This document shows, piece by piece, positions 49,958 to 58,592 of a DNA stretch of 64,000 bases. This stretch comes from WLMZ01 sp031367435 (lineage in GTDB: Bacteria; Actinomycetota; Acidimicrobiia; Acidimicrobiales; Ilumatobacteraceae). The position numbers were made by a program, and so were the translations under genes. The stretch covers positions 121,621 through 185,620 of the forward strand of contig JANLPV010000048.1 in assembly GCA_031367435.1 (NCBI GenBank). The letters run 5' to 3'. The stretch's first letter is position 1, and each line of letters begins with the position of its first letter. A model generated the notes under the pieces. The model was not told the origin of the DNA and ran no database searches. It saw only the letters and a program-made list of their open reading frames with translations.

Positions 49958-50857
49958 ATGCAGTCAGAGGTGACATTCGAGATCGAAGAACCTGCGGTGA
50001 CGGCTGCCCAGACTCAGCCGGCGGATCCGTCGATCCTTCGCCGACTTGTGGCCGTCGTCGGTGTCATCGTGCTCTATTCGGTCTACCGTGAACTTCGGGT
50101 AGGCGCTGGCGGCGATGTCTTCGAGCGCGGCTTGCCGATCGGCCCATTTCGTCACGCTCTCACCATTATCAAGATTGAGCGATGGCTGTGGCTCGATGTT
50201 GAGTTGGGTTGGCAGCGTCTTGCGCTCGATCACGGTCTACTCATTCGACTCGCTGACGCGTATTACGCGTGGGTCCATCAGGTTCTGACGTTCGGCCTTG
50301 CGATCGGCGTGCTGCTGTGGGCACCCTGGGCGCGGGCGCGTTATTGGATCGGGGCAGCGCTGGTGCAGTTGCCGATGGCTCTCGTTGTCTTCGCGTTGTA
50401 TCCGCTGATGCCCCCACGTCTGCTTGACGCTGACGCTCCGTGGGGTGGTCGCGCACTCGAACTGCACCGGCAACTACGCGCCAGCGGATTCGTCGATGCG
50501 CTTGCCAAGGTGTCTGGACCGTGGTCGCCCGCCAAGGTTGGTGTTGGTTCGTTCACCAATCAGTTCGCAGCAATGCCGAGCCTGCACTGCGGGTTCTCGC
50601 TGTGGGTGGCCGTTGTGTGGTGGCAATGGGCCCAAGGTAGGTCGTGGCGGTTCGTTGGACCGCTGCACGCGATTGTGATGTTCTGGTGTGTGGTCGTGAC
50701 AGGCAACCATTTCGTGCTCGATGCCGTTGCCGGTTGGGCTGTGGCCATCGTGGCCTTGTTGGCGATGCGCCGACTCAGACCTGAGCCAGTTCAGCCGGAC
50801 AACGGATTGCAGGGTGAGAGCAGCCTCATGCCGTCGATCTCGTCGACCTGGCAATAG
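49958..50857 (+). CDS. PAP2-type membrane phosphatase (inositolphosphotransferase-like)
   Basis: A 299-residue integral membrane protein of the PAP2_3 group with about six helices. The active-site motifs are AMPSLHCGFSLWVAVVWW (about 208-225) and VTGNHFVLDAVAGWAVA (about 247-263), with conserved His and Asp, and the subgroup block ALYPLMPPRLLD. N-terminal about 30 residues are cytoplasmic. Related proteins transfer or remove phosphate on lipid head groups. TAACCT lies 11 nt before the ATG. Its 3' end overlaps the convergent glycosyltransferase by 67 nt. Confidence 0.8.
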   Translation: MQSEVTFEIEEPAVTAAQTQPADPSILRRLVAVVGVIVLYSVYRELRVGAGGDVFERGLPIGPFRHALTIIKIERWLWLDVELGWQRLALDHGLLIRLADAYYAWVHQVLTFGLAIGVLLWAPWARARYWIGAALVQLPMALVVFALYPLMPPRLLDADAPWGGRALELHRQLRASGFVDALAKVSGPWSPAKVGVGSFTNQFAAMPSLHCGFSLWVAVVWWQWAQGRSWRFVGPLHAIVMFWCVVVTGNHFVLDAVAGWAVAIVALLAMRRLRPEPVQPDNGLQGESSLMPSISSTWQ

Positions 50858-52293
50858 CCCGCTTCGACAAACTTCGCGATCGGACTCGTTCGCAACGGGT
50901 AGCGATTGCCACCTCGAACGCTCTCGATTGCTGCGTCGATGATGAGCGCTGGACGGTTGGCCGCGAGATCGGCAAGTAGGAGCGACGCCGCGTCTGGCAT
51001 TGCGAGCACGTAGGCGGGGACCCCTGGCCGCTTCGGGGTGATACCCGTGATGAAGCCCACATGCGGGTATCGGGTCGCGGGATCGCGTTCGCTCAGCCAA
51101 TAGATTTCGGGTGCCTGGCCCCACACGAAAATCTTGTCGCTGGGGGCGGTACGTGAGCGCACTGCGGCGGCGACGCGATTGACGTTGGGCAGATCGTGAA
51201 AGCGATCGGCGATCAGTACGGTGACCATGCTGAATGTGGCGGCACCAGCGAGGCACACCACCGCGACTCGCGGCCACGTTCGACGAAAGATCTGTCGACC
51301 CACCAAGGCTGGAGCGGCCACCAAAACGAGCGCGGGCAGCAATTGATTGAAGTAGTGCAACACGAACCGAAATCCGATCGCTGTCGCCCCTATTGCGGAG
51401 ATCGTCCACACGGCAAGGTCCATGGGCAGGCGTCGACGTCCCCAGGCAAGCGCGGCGAACATGAGTAGTCCCGCAGTCAAGACGGCGATTGTGGCGTACT
51501 GCTCGATGCCGACGACAATCACCTTCGACAACGTGGTTCCACCGAGATAATTGTCACCGTTTCCCGCAAACCACGACAGAGCGTTGCGTAATCCGAACGG
51601 CGCGAGTCCTGTTGCGATTGTGGCAGCGCACACGGTGCCGGCAGCGACGAGCCGCGTGATGCGCCGTGGCCACGGTGCTGCAACGCTGAGGCACTGCACC
51701 GCCAGCGCAAGTGAGCCGAGCAGCATTGGCTGTTTGAACAATGCCGCGATGCCGACAGCGATGCCGGCCAGGAGAGTGCGCCCGCGGGCACCGAGCACAA
51801 AGGCCGCAACAGCAGGCAGGGTCGCCAAGAGTTCAAACCCGACGGCTCGCGAATCCTCAGCCGGAAGTACTGCAAAGGCGACGATGAACAACAACGCCAC
51901 GGCGAGCGGTTTGACATCGGGCCATCTGCGTCGAGCTTCGAGGGCGATGATCCATGCGGCCGCCACGATCGCCACGAGGGCAACCCAACGTCCAGCGGTC
52001 AGCGTCCAGGTACCGAAGAACGGTTCGAGCAGTCGATACAACACGAAGGCCCCCGGCGGCTTGCGGTCGACGGCACCGTTGTAGAGCTTGGCGCCATGTC
52101 GCATCATCCTCGCCACGGTTGCAATGGTGGCCTCATCGCTGTTCAACGCGGCCTTACGAACCAGCGCGGGTAGATGCACAACGATGGCGACCATCGCGGT
52201 GATGACAATGTCGCGAGTCGTGACCCGTGCGCCTGGTTCGACGCCAACCAACTCGCGTTCGGGTTGTAGACGCTCAGGCGGGGACGAGGACAT
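50791..52293 (-). CDS. GT-C family glycosyltransferase (GT39/ArnT-like)
   Basis: A membrane glycosyltransferase of about 500 residues that would use a polyprenyl-phosphate sugar. The first extracytoplasmic loop carries the catalytic-type acidic site ALNSDEATIATVARMM (about 40-55) followed by GAKLYNGAVDRKPPGAFVLYRLL, then about ten membrane helices and a C-terminal soluble domain with FVWGQAPEIYWLSERDPATRY. The start at ATG 52293 overlaps the PAP2 gene upstream by 20 nt; longer in-frame sequence upstream is antigenic noise inside that gene's other frame. Acceptor unknown; cell-envelope lipid or glycan is the likely target. Confidence 0.77.
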   Translation of the reverse strand: MSSSPPERLQPERELVGVEPGARVTTRDIVITAMVAIVVHLPALVRKAALNSDEATIATVARMMRHGAKLYNGAVDRKPPGAFVLYRLLEPFFGTWTLTAGRWVALVAIVAAAWIIALEARRRWPDVKPLAVALLFIVAFAVLPAEDSRAVGFELLATLPAVAAFVLGARGRTLLAGIAVGIAALFKQPMLLGSLALAVQCLSVAAPWPRRITRLVAAGTVCAATIATGLAPFGLRNALSWFAGNGDNYLGGTTLSKVIVVGIEQYATIAVLTAGLLMFAALAWGRRRLPMDLAVWTISAIGATAIGFRFVLHYFNQLLPALVLVAAPALVGRQIFRRTWPRVAVVCLAGAATFSMVTVLIADRFHDLPNVNRVAAAVRSRTAPSDKIFVWGQAPEIYWLSERDPATRYPHVGFITGITPKRPGVPAYVLAMPDAASLLLADLAANRPALIIDAAIESVRGGNRYPLRTSPIAKFVEAGYCQVDEIDGMRLLSPCNPLSG

Positions 52294-53137
52294 CGGTGCT
52301 TGTGCCGGCATCGGTCGCGTCGCCGCGTCGGCGCTGCAGACGGTCGACCAGCGTTGCCAGGAAGTACCCTGCAGCAACGATGGCGACTCCGCCCACTGCG
52401 TCGATGATGAAGTGGTTCGCGGTGGCGACGATGGCAACGAGAGTGACGATTGGATACGTGAGCGCGAGCATTCGAGAGACCCTTCGTCGGCTGAATCGCC
52501 AGAGCACGATGGTGCACCACAGGCTCCACGCGATGTGCAAACTCGGCATTGCTGCGTATTGGTTCGAGATGTCGTCCATGCCTTGGCTATCGAAGGACCA
52601 CACCCCATTGCCCTCGCGCAGTGTGTCGACGAATCCATAGTCGGGCAAATGGCGCTCGATTGCGAGTTCACCGCCGCCATACCGCGAGTCGGCGGGTAAG
52701 GCATTCACCAACCGAGGAGGCATCAGCGGGAACAAGGCGAATCCGATGAGCGCCAAGATCGTCGTTGCCATCAGTGTTGTGCGCCACCGTACGAACACGT
52801 GATGGCGCTTCACGAACAACCACACCAGCACACCTAGGGTGACGATGAAGTGCGCAGTGCCGTAAAAGATGTTGAAGAACGAGATGAACGGTGTGTCGAG
52901 GAACCAGCGCTGAATAGTTTGTTCGTGGAAGAGGCCGATCGCGTTCTCGAGGTTGATGATGTGCATCGCGTTGTTGAACGAGTGCAGCGGTGAGTCGCCA
53001 ATATGCAGATGGGCCGACCCGAAGCGGTTCCGCACGAGGCCGTACACGATGTAGACGATTCCGAGGACGATGATCTCGCGCAGCCACGGCAGGCGTGCGC
53101 GCGTCTGCGGTGGAGAGACCTCGGCTTGCGCAGACAC
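52274..53137 (-). CDS. PAP2-type membrane phosphatase, second copy
   Basis: A 287-residue PAP2_3-family membrane protein, paralogous to the one at 50 kb: FALFPLMPPRLVNALPADSRYG, then AMPSLHIAWSLWCTIVLWRF and ATANHFIIDAVGGVAIVAAG with the His/Asp catalytic set. It has about six helices and a C-terminal Arg-rich and polar tail. Both paralogues flank one glycosyltransferase, and this one is in the same operon with a 20-nt overlap, suggesting a shared lipid-linked glycan or phospholipid pathway (inference). Confidence 0.82.
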   Translation of the reverse strand: MSAQAEVSPPQTRARLPWLREIIVLGIVYIVYGLVRNRFGSAHLHIGDSPLHSFNNAMHIINLENAIGLFHEQTIQRWFLDTPFISFFNIFYGTAHFIVTLGVLVWLFVKRHHVFVRWRTTLMATTILALIGFALFPLMPPRLVNALPADSRYGGGELAIERHLPDYGFVDTLREGNGVWSFDSQGMDDISNQYAAMPSLHIAWSLWCTIVLWRFSRRRVSRMLALTYPIVTLVAIVATANHFIIDAVGGVAIVAAGYFLATLVDRLQRRRGDATDAGTSTDVLVPA

Positions 53138-53179
53138 GAGCGTTAACTCTAGAGGTTTGTCACCTCTGCTCGACGTGCC

Positions 53180-53230
53180 GGTTCAATCAGGCAGGTTCAA
53201 TCAGGCAGTTTCAATCAGGCAGGTTCAATG
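53180..53230. repeat. 14-bp tandem repeat at a gene end
   Basis: Three full 14-bp units of GKTTCAATCAGGCA (53180-53193, 53194-53207, 53208-53221) and a partial (53222-53230) that overlaps the stop codon of the minus-strand lipoprotein. It lies in the 87-bp gap upstream of the PAP2 gene. Confidence 0.88.
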
Positions 53231-53650
53231 CTCGCAGCCACTTGAGGGGGACGGCACGATCGTGCCGTCCGGCCCGATGTCGTGCATGGCGCTCTCGGTG
53301 GCGATCACACCGGCGGACACAAGCTCGGCCTCGCTATTCGGGTAGCGACTGTTGATCGCGAAGAAGGCCTGGATTGCGGTTTCGACCGTGGTGAGATCGG
53401 AGGCGCAGCCGAGGGCCTGAGCCGATCCGAGTACACCCGTGCGCACGGGTGGTGGTCCAGCACTTGTCGAGGTATGAGAGGTCGAAGTATGAGAGGTCGA
53501 GGTAACACCTGTCGAGGTAGCACCTGTCGAGGTAACAGAACTCTGGGGGAACGTCGGTGGCGATGTTGTCCCCGTGGTGCTCGCGCAACCAGCGGTTGCA
53601 ATGAGGGCGAGACCGGATACCAGCCAAATACGTGTGAACGAGATACGCAT
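53225..53650 (-). CDS. Putative lipoprotein with pseudopilin-like C-terminal domain
   Basis: A 141-residue product: signal peptide ending LIATAGCAS (lipobox TAGC), then a repetitive linker of STG/STSH units (about 38-64) made by 15-bp DNA repeats, then a short domain DLTTVETAIQAFFAINSRYPNSEAELVSAGVI. That last block resembles the conserved region of GspG-type pseudopilins (ARxAIxAYYxxNGxYPxSLxxLV), although no prepilin cleavage site is present. Function unknown; a surface-exposed protein is likely. It is 4 nt downstream of another lipoprotein gene. Confidence 0.65.
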   Translation of the reverse strand: MRISFTRIWLVSGLALIATAGCASTTGTTSPPTFPQSSVTSTGATSTGVTSTSHTSTSHTSTSAGPPPVRTGVLGSAQALGCASDLTTVETAIQAFFAINSRYPNSEAELVSAGVIATESAMHDIGPDGTIVPSPSSGCEH

Positions 53651-53653
53651 GGG

Positions 53654-54181
53654 TTACTCCGTGCAGTTCAGGGCGGTCCAGAGCGCTTCGGGCACGCCAC
53701 CATCCGCGCAGACGCCCGCAGTTCCGAGGTTCACCGTCTTCCAACCCGAGTTGGTCCGCTGGGCGACGGCGAAATATCCGTCGCTGGCAGTGGGATCGTT
53801 GGCTCTGCCAACCCAGGAGGCCCAATCGCCCTCACAGCGGAGATCGATGTCGGTGATACCGGCCGGCGCTGGCCCGTTCGCGGCATGGATGGCGGCCAAC
53901 GTGCACGGTGGACCTGCAGTAGTACGTGTTGACGTCGTTGTTGCCCCAGGCGCCGGGGCCGTGGTGGGGACTGAAGGCAGCTGGGGGATGGTCCCGAGAT
54001 TTCCCGTGCCGCCGGGCGCAATGCTGGTGCCGGAGGTGATGCTCGATGGAATCAGCGGGGTGATCGAGGCGAGTGTCGTCGTTGCCTTGCTGTCGTTGCC
54101 GCACGCGACGAGGCTCAGCGATCCGAGAAACAACACGCTGAGCGCCCGGACACTGAGAACAACGGAGTGCGGGCTACGCAT
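53654..54181 (-). CDS. Putative lipoprotein of unknown function
   Basis: A 175-residue secreted protein starting MRSPHSVVLSVRALSVLFLG, with lipobox LVAC followed by a Thr/Ser/Pro-rich linker (about 25-90). The C-terminal domain begins PPCTLAAIHAANGPAPAGITDIDLRCEGDWASWVGRA and ends GVPEALWTALNC, with four cysteines likely forming disulfides outside the cell. I do not recognise the family. The ATG at 54181 is preceded by GGGAGAGGTG. Paired with the downstream lipoprotein, divergent from tldD. Confidence 0.65.
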   Translation of the reverse strand: MRSPHSVVLSVRALSVLFLGSLSLVACGNDSKATTTLASITPLIPSSITSGTSIAPGGTGNLGTIPQLPSVPTTAPAPGATTTSTRTTAGPPCTLAAIHAANGPAPAGITDIDLRCEGDWASWVGRANDPTASDGYFAVAQRTNSGWKTVNLGTAGVCADGGVPEALWTALNCTE

Positions 54182-54274
54182 CGCGATTGTCACCTCTCCC
54201 TTCGCTCGGTTGTGGCACAACATCGACGAATGCGACCTTACAGCTGGCGGCGTCATCGACGACGTCATGCCCTT

Positions 54275-54280
54275 TATGCT
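54275..54280 (+). promoter_or_regulatory. Putative -10 element of a leaderless tldD promoter
   Basis: TATGCT ends 6 nt before the GTG start of tldD at 54287. No Shine-Dalgarno is present in the gap. Confidence 0.5.
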
Positions 54281-54286
54281 GGCCGG

Positions 54287-55678
54287 GTGATCGAACAAGA
54301 CGTATTGGAACGAGTACTGGCGATCGCCCTGCGCAAAGGGGGCGCGTTTGCCGAGGTGTATGCCGAGGATAAATCATCAACGTCGGCTGGGCTTGACGAC
54401 GGTCGCGTCGAGCAGGTGAGCAGCGGTCGCGACCGTGGTGCCGGCATCCGCGTTGTGAGCGGAGAAACGACTGGGTTCGCGTACACAGCGGACCTTTCCG
54501 AGGCCGGGTTGCGTGCAGCTGCGCAGGCCGCGAGTGCAGTCGCGGCCCAAGGTGGTGGCGGCAGCAGGGTCGTCGCGCTCACGCGGGCTGCGCCGCACGT
54601 GGTCAATCACATCGAGATCTATCCGGACACGGTTGGGAAGGCCGCCAAGGTGGCCTTGTTGCAGAGAGTCGATGATGCCGCTCGGTCGCTGGGCTCAGCT
54701 ATTGGCCAGGTGTCTGCGGGCTATGCCGACAGTCGCAAGCGGATCATGGTCGCCAATAGCGACGGCCTGCTCGCCGACGACGAACAGGTGCGCCACATCT
54801 TGCGCATCAGCGTGGTGGCCAACGGCGACGCCGGAATGCAGACCGGTTTCGAGTCGCTCGGGCACACGATTGGTTTCGAATTGTTCGATCAGCATGATGT
54901 GGAAGAGCTGGCGCGTACCGCTGCGCGACAGGCAATCACCAAACTCCGCGCCCGTCCCGCGCCGAGCGGCGCGATTCCGGTGGTGATCAAGGCCGGCAGT
55001 GGTGGGGTGTTGTTCCACGAGGCGTGCGGTCATGGTCTCGAGGCAGACCTCGTGGGCAAGGGTGCCAGTGTGTATCGGGGCAAGGTGGGCCAGACGGTTG
55101 CATCGCCGCTGGTGACCTTGGTTGACGACGGCACCATGGCCGGTGAATGGGGCGCCATTGGTATCGACGATGAAGGTCACCCAAGTCAGTACAACGTACT
55201 CATCGAAGACGGCGTGCTCACCGACTACATGTGGGATCACCTCCGCGCTCGAAAAGAGGGTCACGCCCACTCCGGCAACGGTCGCCGCCAAAGTTATATG
55301 CACCTGCCGATGGTGCGCATGACGAATACGTACGTGCTGAACGGCACTGAAGACCCGGCCGACATCATTCGCGATACCCCTTACGGCGTGTACGTGGCCA
55401 AGCTCGGTGGGGGCAGTGTCGACACAGCGTCCGGCGACTTCGTGTTCGGCATGACCGAGGCGTATCTCATCGAGAACGGCGAACTCACCGATCCGTTGCG
55501 TGAGGGCAATCTCATCGGAAACGGGCCCCAGGTATTGCGCGACATCGATGCGTTGGCGAACGACTTCGCGATGGGTAATCCGGGCACCTGCGGAAAAGAC
55601 GGTCAGGGTGTTCCGGTTGGCGACGGTCAGCCAACGTTGCGTGTGAAGGCCATGACGATTGGCGGCACCGCGTCATGA
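54287..55678 (+). CDS. tldD: Metalloprotease TldD
   Basis: A 463-residue zinc protease that acts as a heterodimer with TldE/PmbA on unfolded peptides, for example in RiPP maturation or antitoxin turnover. The zinc site HEACGHGLEADLVGKG (HExxxH) is near residue 245, preceded by GGVLFH; DDGTMAGEWGAIGIDDEG and GGGSVDTASGDFVFGMTEAYLIENGE are conserved. The start is GTG at 54287, 6 nt after a TATGCT box. Its stop overlaps tldE by 4 nt. No RiPP precursor is recognised next to it. Confidence 0.92.
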   Translation: MIEQDVLERVLAIALRKGGAFAEVYAEDKSSTSAGLDDGRVEQVSSGRDRGAGIRVVSGETTGFAYTADLSEAGLRAAAQAASAVAAQGGGGSRVVALTRAAPHVVNHIEIYPDTVGKAAKVALLQRVDDAARSLGSAIGQVSAGYADSRKRIMVANSDGLLADDEQVRHILRISVVANGDAGMQTGFESLGHTIGFELFDQHDVEELARTAARQAITKLRARPAPSGAIPVVIKAGSGGVLFHEACGHGLEADLVGKGASVYRGKVGQTVASPLVTLVDDGTMAGEWGAIGIDDEGHPSQYNVLIEDGVLTDYMWDHLRARKEGHAHSGNGRRQSYMHLPMVRMTNTYVLNGTEDPADIIRDTPYGVYVAKLGGGSVDTASGDFVFGMTEAYLIENGELTDPLREGNLIGNGPQVLRDIDALANDFAMGNPGTCGKDGQGVPVGDGQPTLRVKAMTIGGTAS

Positions 55679-57027
55679 GCGTGGGTTCGCCTGAGCTTCA
55701 GGCCATCGCCGACCGCGTCGTCGCACAGGCCAGCTCCAACGAGCACGTCGAGGCCTTCGTCGCTCGCGGCGTCGAGACCGATATCCGAATTTACGGGGGC
55801 GAGATCGAGCATTTCGTGAGTGCGCAGAGCGAGGGCATCGGTATCCGTGTCATCAAAGACGGCCGCACAGGTTTCGCCTACGCAGGCACGCTCGATGAAT
55901 CAGCCATTGCGTCGGTACTTGCCCAGGCACGCGACAACGTGCAGTTCGGAACTCCGGACGAATGGGCTGGTCTTGCTGAGGCCGACGGCGTTGCCGTTGT
56001 GCCGCAAGAGCTGTGGAGCGAAGCACTCGCGGCGTATCCCACCGATGAAAAGATCGCCTTGGCCAAAGAGCTCGAGCGTCTTACCAGTGCGGCGGATTCG
56101 AGAGTGCGTGTCGACGACTCCAACTACAGCGACGGCTCCGGCGAGACGGCAGTTGCAACCACCACGGGTATACGCGTGAGTGGCCGCGAAAACGGTTGCT
56201 TTGTCTCGGTGAGCACACTTGCCGACGACGGCGACGAAACGCAGACCGGTTTCGGTTTCAGCGTTGGGCGGTCGCCAATCGAATTCGATCTCGCCAAAGC
56301 TGCTCGCGAGGCGGCCGACAGAGCCACCCGTCTGCTCGGAGCCATCAAGCCGCCGTCGAAGCGAGTCACTGTCGTGCTCGATCCGTATGTGACAGCGCAA
56401 TTTTTGGGAGTGCTCAGCAGCGCTCTCAACGGCGAGAACGTCATCAAAGGTCGCAGCTTGTTCGCGAACCGTGTCGGTGAGTCGGTGGCCTCGCCGTTGT
56501 TCACGCTCGTCGACGATCCGACAAACCCGAAGGCGTATACCGCCACCGACATCGATGGCGAGGGCCTCGCTGCTCGCCGAAATTCGCTGATCGAGTCAGG
56601 CATGTTGCAGGGCTTTGTCCACTCGTCGTACAGCGCTCGGCGCGCCGGCACCGTCAGTACCGGCAATGCCGTTCGCGGCGGTTTCAAGGGGACGCCCGGC
56701 GTTGGCTGTCTCGCGATGCAACTGGTGCCCGGTACGCGTACGCAAGCCGAACTCATCGCGGATGTCGACGATGGTGTGCTCATCCAGATGGTGCAAGGCA
56801 TGCACAGCGGCGTGAACCCGATCAGTGGCGACTTCTCCACCGGAGCCTCCGGACTGCTGATCTCAAAGGGTCAACTCGGCGTGCCCGTGCGCGAGTTCAC
56901 GATTGCTTCCACGTTGCAGCGCATGTTGCACGACATCGTCGAAATCGGTGGCGACGTCGATTGGCTGCCGACGATGGCTGCGGGAGTGAGCCTGGTCATT
57001 GCCGACGTCACCATGAGCGGCGCCTGA
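55675..57027 (+). CDS. tldE: TldE/PmbA family protein
   Basis: A 450-residue partner subunit of TldD, which lacks the zinc-binding HExxxH but completes the cavity. Blocks include GGEIEHFVSAQSEGIGIRVIKDGRTGFAYAG near the start, and the C-terminal NPISGDFSTGASGLLISKGQLGVPVREFTIASTLQRMLHDI. The order tldD-tldE with a 4-nt overlap is the usual paired arrangement. Nothing truncated. Confidence 0.91.
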   Translation: MSVGSPELQAIADRVVAQASSNEHVEAFVARGVETDIRIYGGEIEHFVSAQSEGIGIRVIKDGRTGFAYAGTLDESAIASVLAQARDNVQFGTPDEWAGLAEADGVAVVPQELWSEALAAYPTDEKIALAKELERLTSAADSRVRVDDSNYSDGSGETAVATTTGIRVSGRENGCFVSVSTLADDGDETQTGFGFSVGRSPIEFDLAKAAREAADRATRLLGAIKPPSKRVTVVLDPYVTAQFLGVLSSALNGENVIKGRSLFANRVGESVASPLFTLVDDPTNPKAYTATDIDGEGLAARRNSLIESGMLQGFVHSSYSARRAGTVSTGNAVRGGFKGTPGVGCLAMQLVPGTRTQAELIADVDDGVLIQMVQGMHSGVNPISGDFSTGASGLLISKGQLGVPVREFTIASTLQRMLHDIVEIGGDVDWLPTMAAGVSLVIADVTMSGA

Positions 57028-57740
57028 TGGCGGCACCGTCGCCGCAGGCGGAATCGCGTCATCCGCACTTGGCTGATCGTTGCCGCGACGGTTGGGTTCG
57101 TGTCGATATGCACAGTCACACGATGTGGAGTGGTGACTCCACGACGACTCCCGACGAACTCCGCGACGCAGTGACCGCCTCCGGTATTGATGTGCTGTGC
57201 ATAACTGATCACAACGCGATTCGCGGCGCGCTCGAATTGTCCTCGAACGTGCCCTGTCGTGTCGTTGTCGGCGAAGAACTGAGGACCCACGCGGGCGAGA
57301 TCATCGGGCTGTTTCTCACCGAGCGAGTGCCGATTGGTGTGCCACCGCTGGAGGCGGCACGGCTCATTCGTGAGCAAGGCGGCCTTGTCTACATTCCGCA
57401 TCCATTCGATCCAATGCGACGCAACCTCACAGAGTCGGCGATGCGCGAACTCGCCGACATCGGGCTGATCGACGCGATCGAGGTGCTCAACGCGAAGACA
57501 TCGTTGCCGTCGCTCAACGCGAAAGCTGCCGCCTTTGCGGAGGAGTTCAATCTCGCCGCCGGTGCCGGCAGCGATGCCCATGTGCCACTCGCGTTGGGCG
57601 CGGCCTATGTCGAGATGCCCGACTTCGATGGGCCAGCAGACTTTCTGAGCAAACTGCGTGTTGCCCGCGTTGTTGGTCATCACTGGGATGAGCATCGACC
57701 ATGGTCACCACGAGTGGTGCCGAGCACTTCGATCCACTAG
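57027..57740 (+). CDS. PHP domain-containing phosphoesterase
   Basis: A 237-residue PHP-domain protein. The trinuclear metal motifs are VDMHSHTMWSGDSTTTPDEL (HxH, then D), CITDHNAIRGA, VVGEELRTHAGEIIGLFL, YIPHPFD and GSDAHVPLALG. It starts at the ATG overlapping the tldE stop (TGATG). Related enzymes release phosphate from nucleotides (for example 3',5'-bisphosphates). Substrate not determined. Confidence 0.87.
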   Translation: MAAPSPQAESRHPHLADRCRDGWVRVDMHSHTMWSGDSTTTPDELRDAVTASGIDVLCITDHNAIRGALELSSNVPCRVVVGEELRTHAGEIIGLFLTERVPIGVPPLEAARLIREQGGLVYIPHPFDPMRRNLTESAMRELADIGLIDAIEVLNAKTSLPSLNAKAAAFAEEFNLAAGAGSDAHVPLALGAAYVEMPDFDGPADFLSKLRVARVVGHHWDEHRPWSPRVVPSTSIH

Positions 57741-57749
57741 ACAGTCTCC

Positions 57750-58592
57750 GTGCCGATCATCCACGCCATCATCCTCGGTCTTGTGCAAGGCCTCTCGGAG
57801 TTCCTGCCGATCTCGTCGAGCGGTCATTTGCTGTTGGTGCCGTGGTTGTTTGGTTGGAACGACTTCTCGAGTTTGTCTGCGGAGAAGGCGTTCGATGTCG
57901 CACTGCACCTCGGCACGTTGATCGCCGCCCTTGCCTACTTCCGACGCGATGTCGTTGTGTATGTGCGTGAAGGCACGCGCCTGGTCATGAAGCGTGAGCG
58001 GCCGAGCACACCCGAGGGACGTCTCGCGTGGCTGCTCGTGCTGTCGGCGCTCCCCGGTGCTGCGGTCGGTGCCTTGCTCGAGAAGACGATCGACGAAAAG
58101 TTGGGCAAGCCCGTGTTGATCGCGATCAGCCTGATCGTCTTTGGCCTGTTGCTCGGTTACGTCGATCGCCGCCGTGGCGAGCGCAAGATCGAGGAGTATT
58201 CGAAGCGTGATGCGATCATCGTTGGCGCTGCGCAGGTGTTGGCCCTGAACCCGGGTACATCGCGATCCGGTATCACCATGACCGCTGGTCGGCTTCTGAA
58301 CTTCAACCGTGACAGCGCCGCACGCCTCAGCTTTTTGATGAGTCTGCCGATCACCGGCGGCGCGGTTGCCTACAAGGGATTGAAACTGGCGAAGCACGGC
58401 ATTCCCACGGGGCTCGCCGTGCCGATGGTCGTGGGCATCGTTACGAGCGCGTTGGCCGGTTGGGTTGCCGTGTGGGGGACCCTTAAGTGGGTTCGCTCGC
58501 GGAGCTTTGCTCCCTTTGTGGTTTACCGAATTGCGCTTGGCGTGACGGTGTTGATCATCGTTGCGACGGGTTGGCGCTCAGGGCAACTGTAA
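57750..58592 (+). CDS. uppP: Undecaprenyl-diphosphatase
   Basis: A 280-residue BacA/UppP membrane enzyme that recycles the lipid carrier of peptidoglycan synthesis. The two family signatures are LGLVQGLSEFLPISSSGHLLLVPWLFGW (about 8-35) and LNPGTSRSGITMTAGRLLNFNRDSAARLSFLMSLP (about 165-200). About eight helices. GTG start 9 nt after the PHP gene. Its 3' end overlaps the convergent SAF gene by 38 nt. Confidence 0.94.
   Translation: MPIIHAIILGLVQGLSEFLPISSSGHLLLVPWLFGWNDFSSLSAEKAFDVALHLGTLIAALAYFRRDVVVYVREGTRLVMKRERPSTPEGRLAWLLVLSALPGAAVGALLEKTIDEKLGKPVLIAISLIVFGLLLGYVDRRRGERKIEEYSKRDAIIVGAAQVLALNPGTSRSGITMTAGRLLNFNRDSAARLSFLMSLPITGGAVAYKGLKLAKHGIPTGLAVPMVVGIVTSALAGWVAVWGTLKWVRSRSFAPFVVYRIALGVTVLIIVATGWRSGQL

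Noticed and set aside
52294..52704. In-frame N-terminal extension of the glycosyltransferase
   Set aside because: This stretch lies wholly within the PAP2 gene in another frame, is Ser/Arg/Pro-rich without hydrophobic helices, and the GT-C domain begins properly at ATG 52293.
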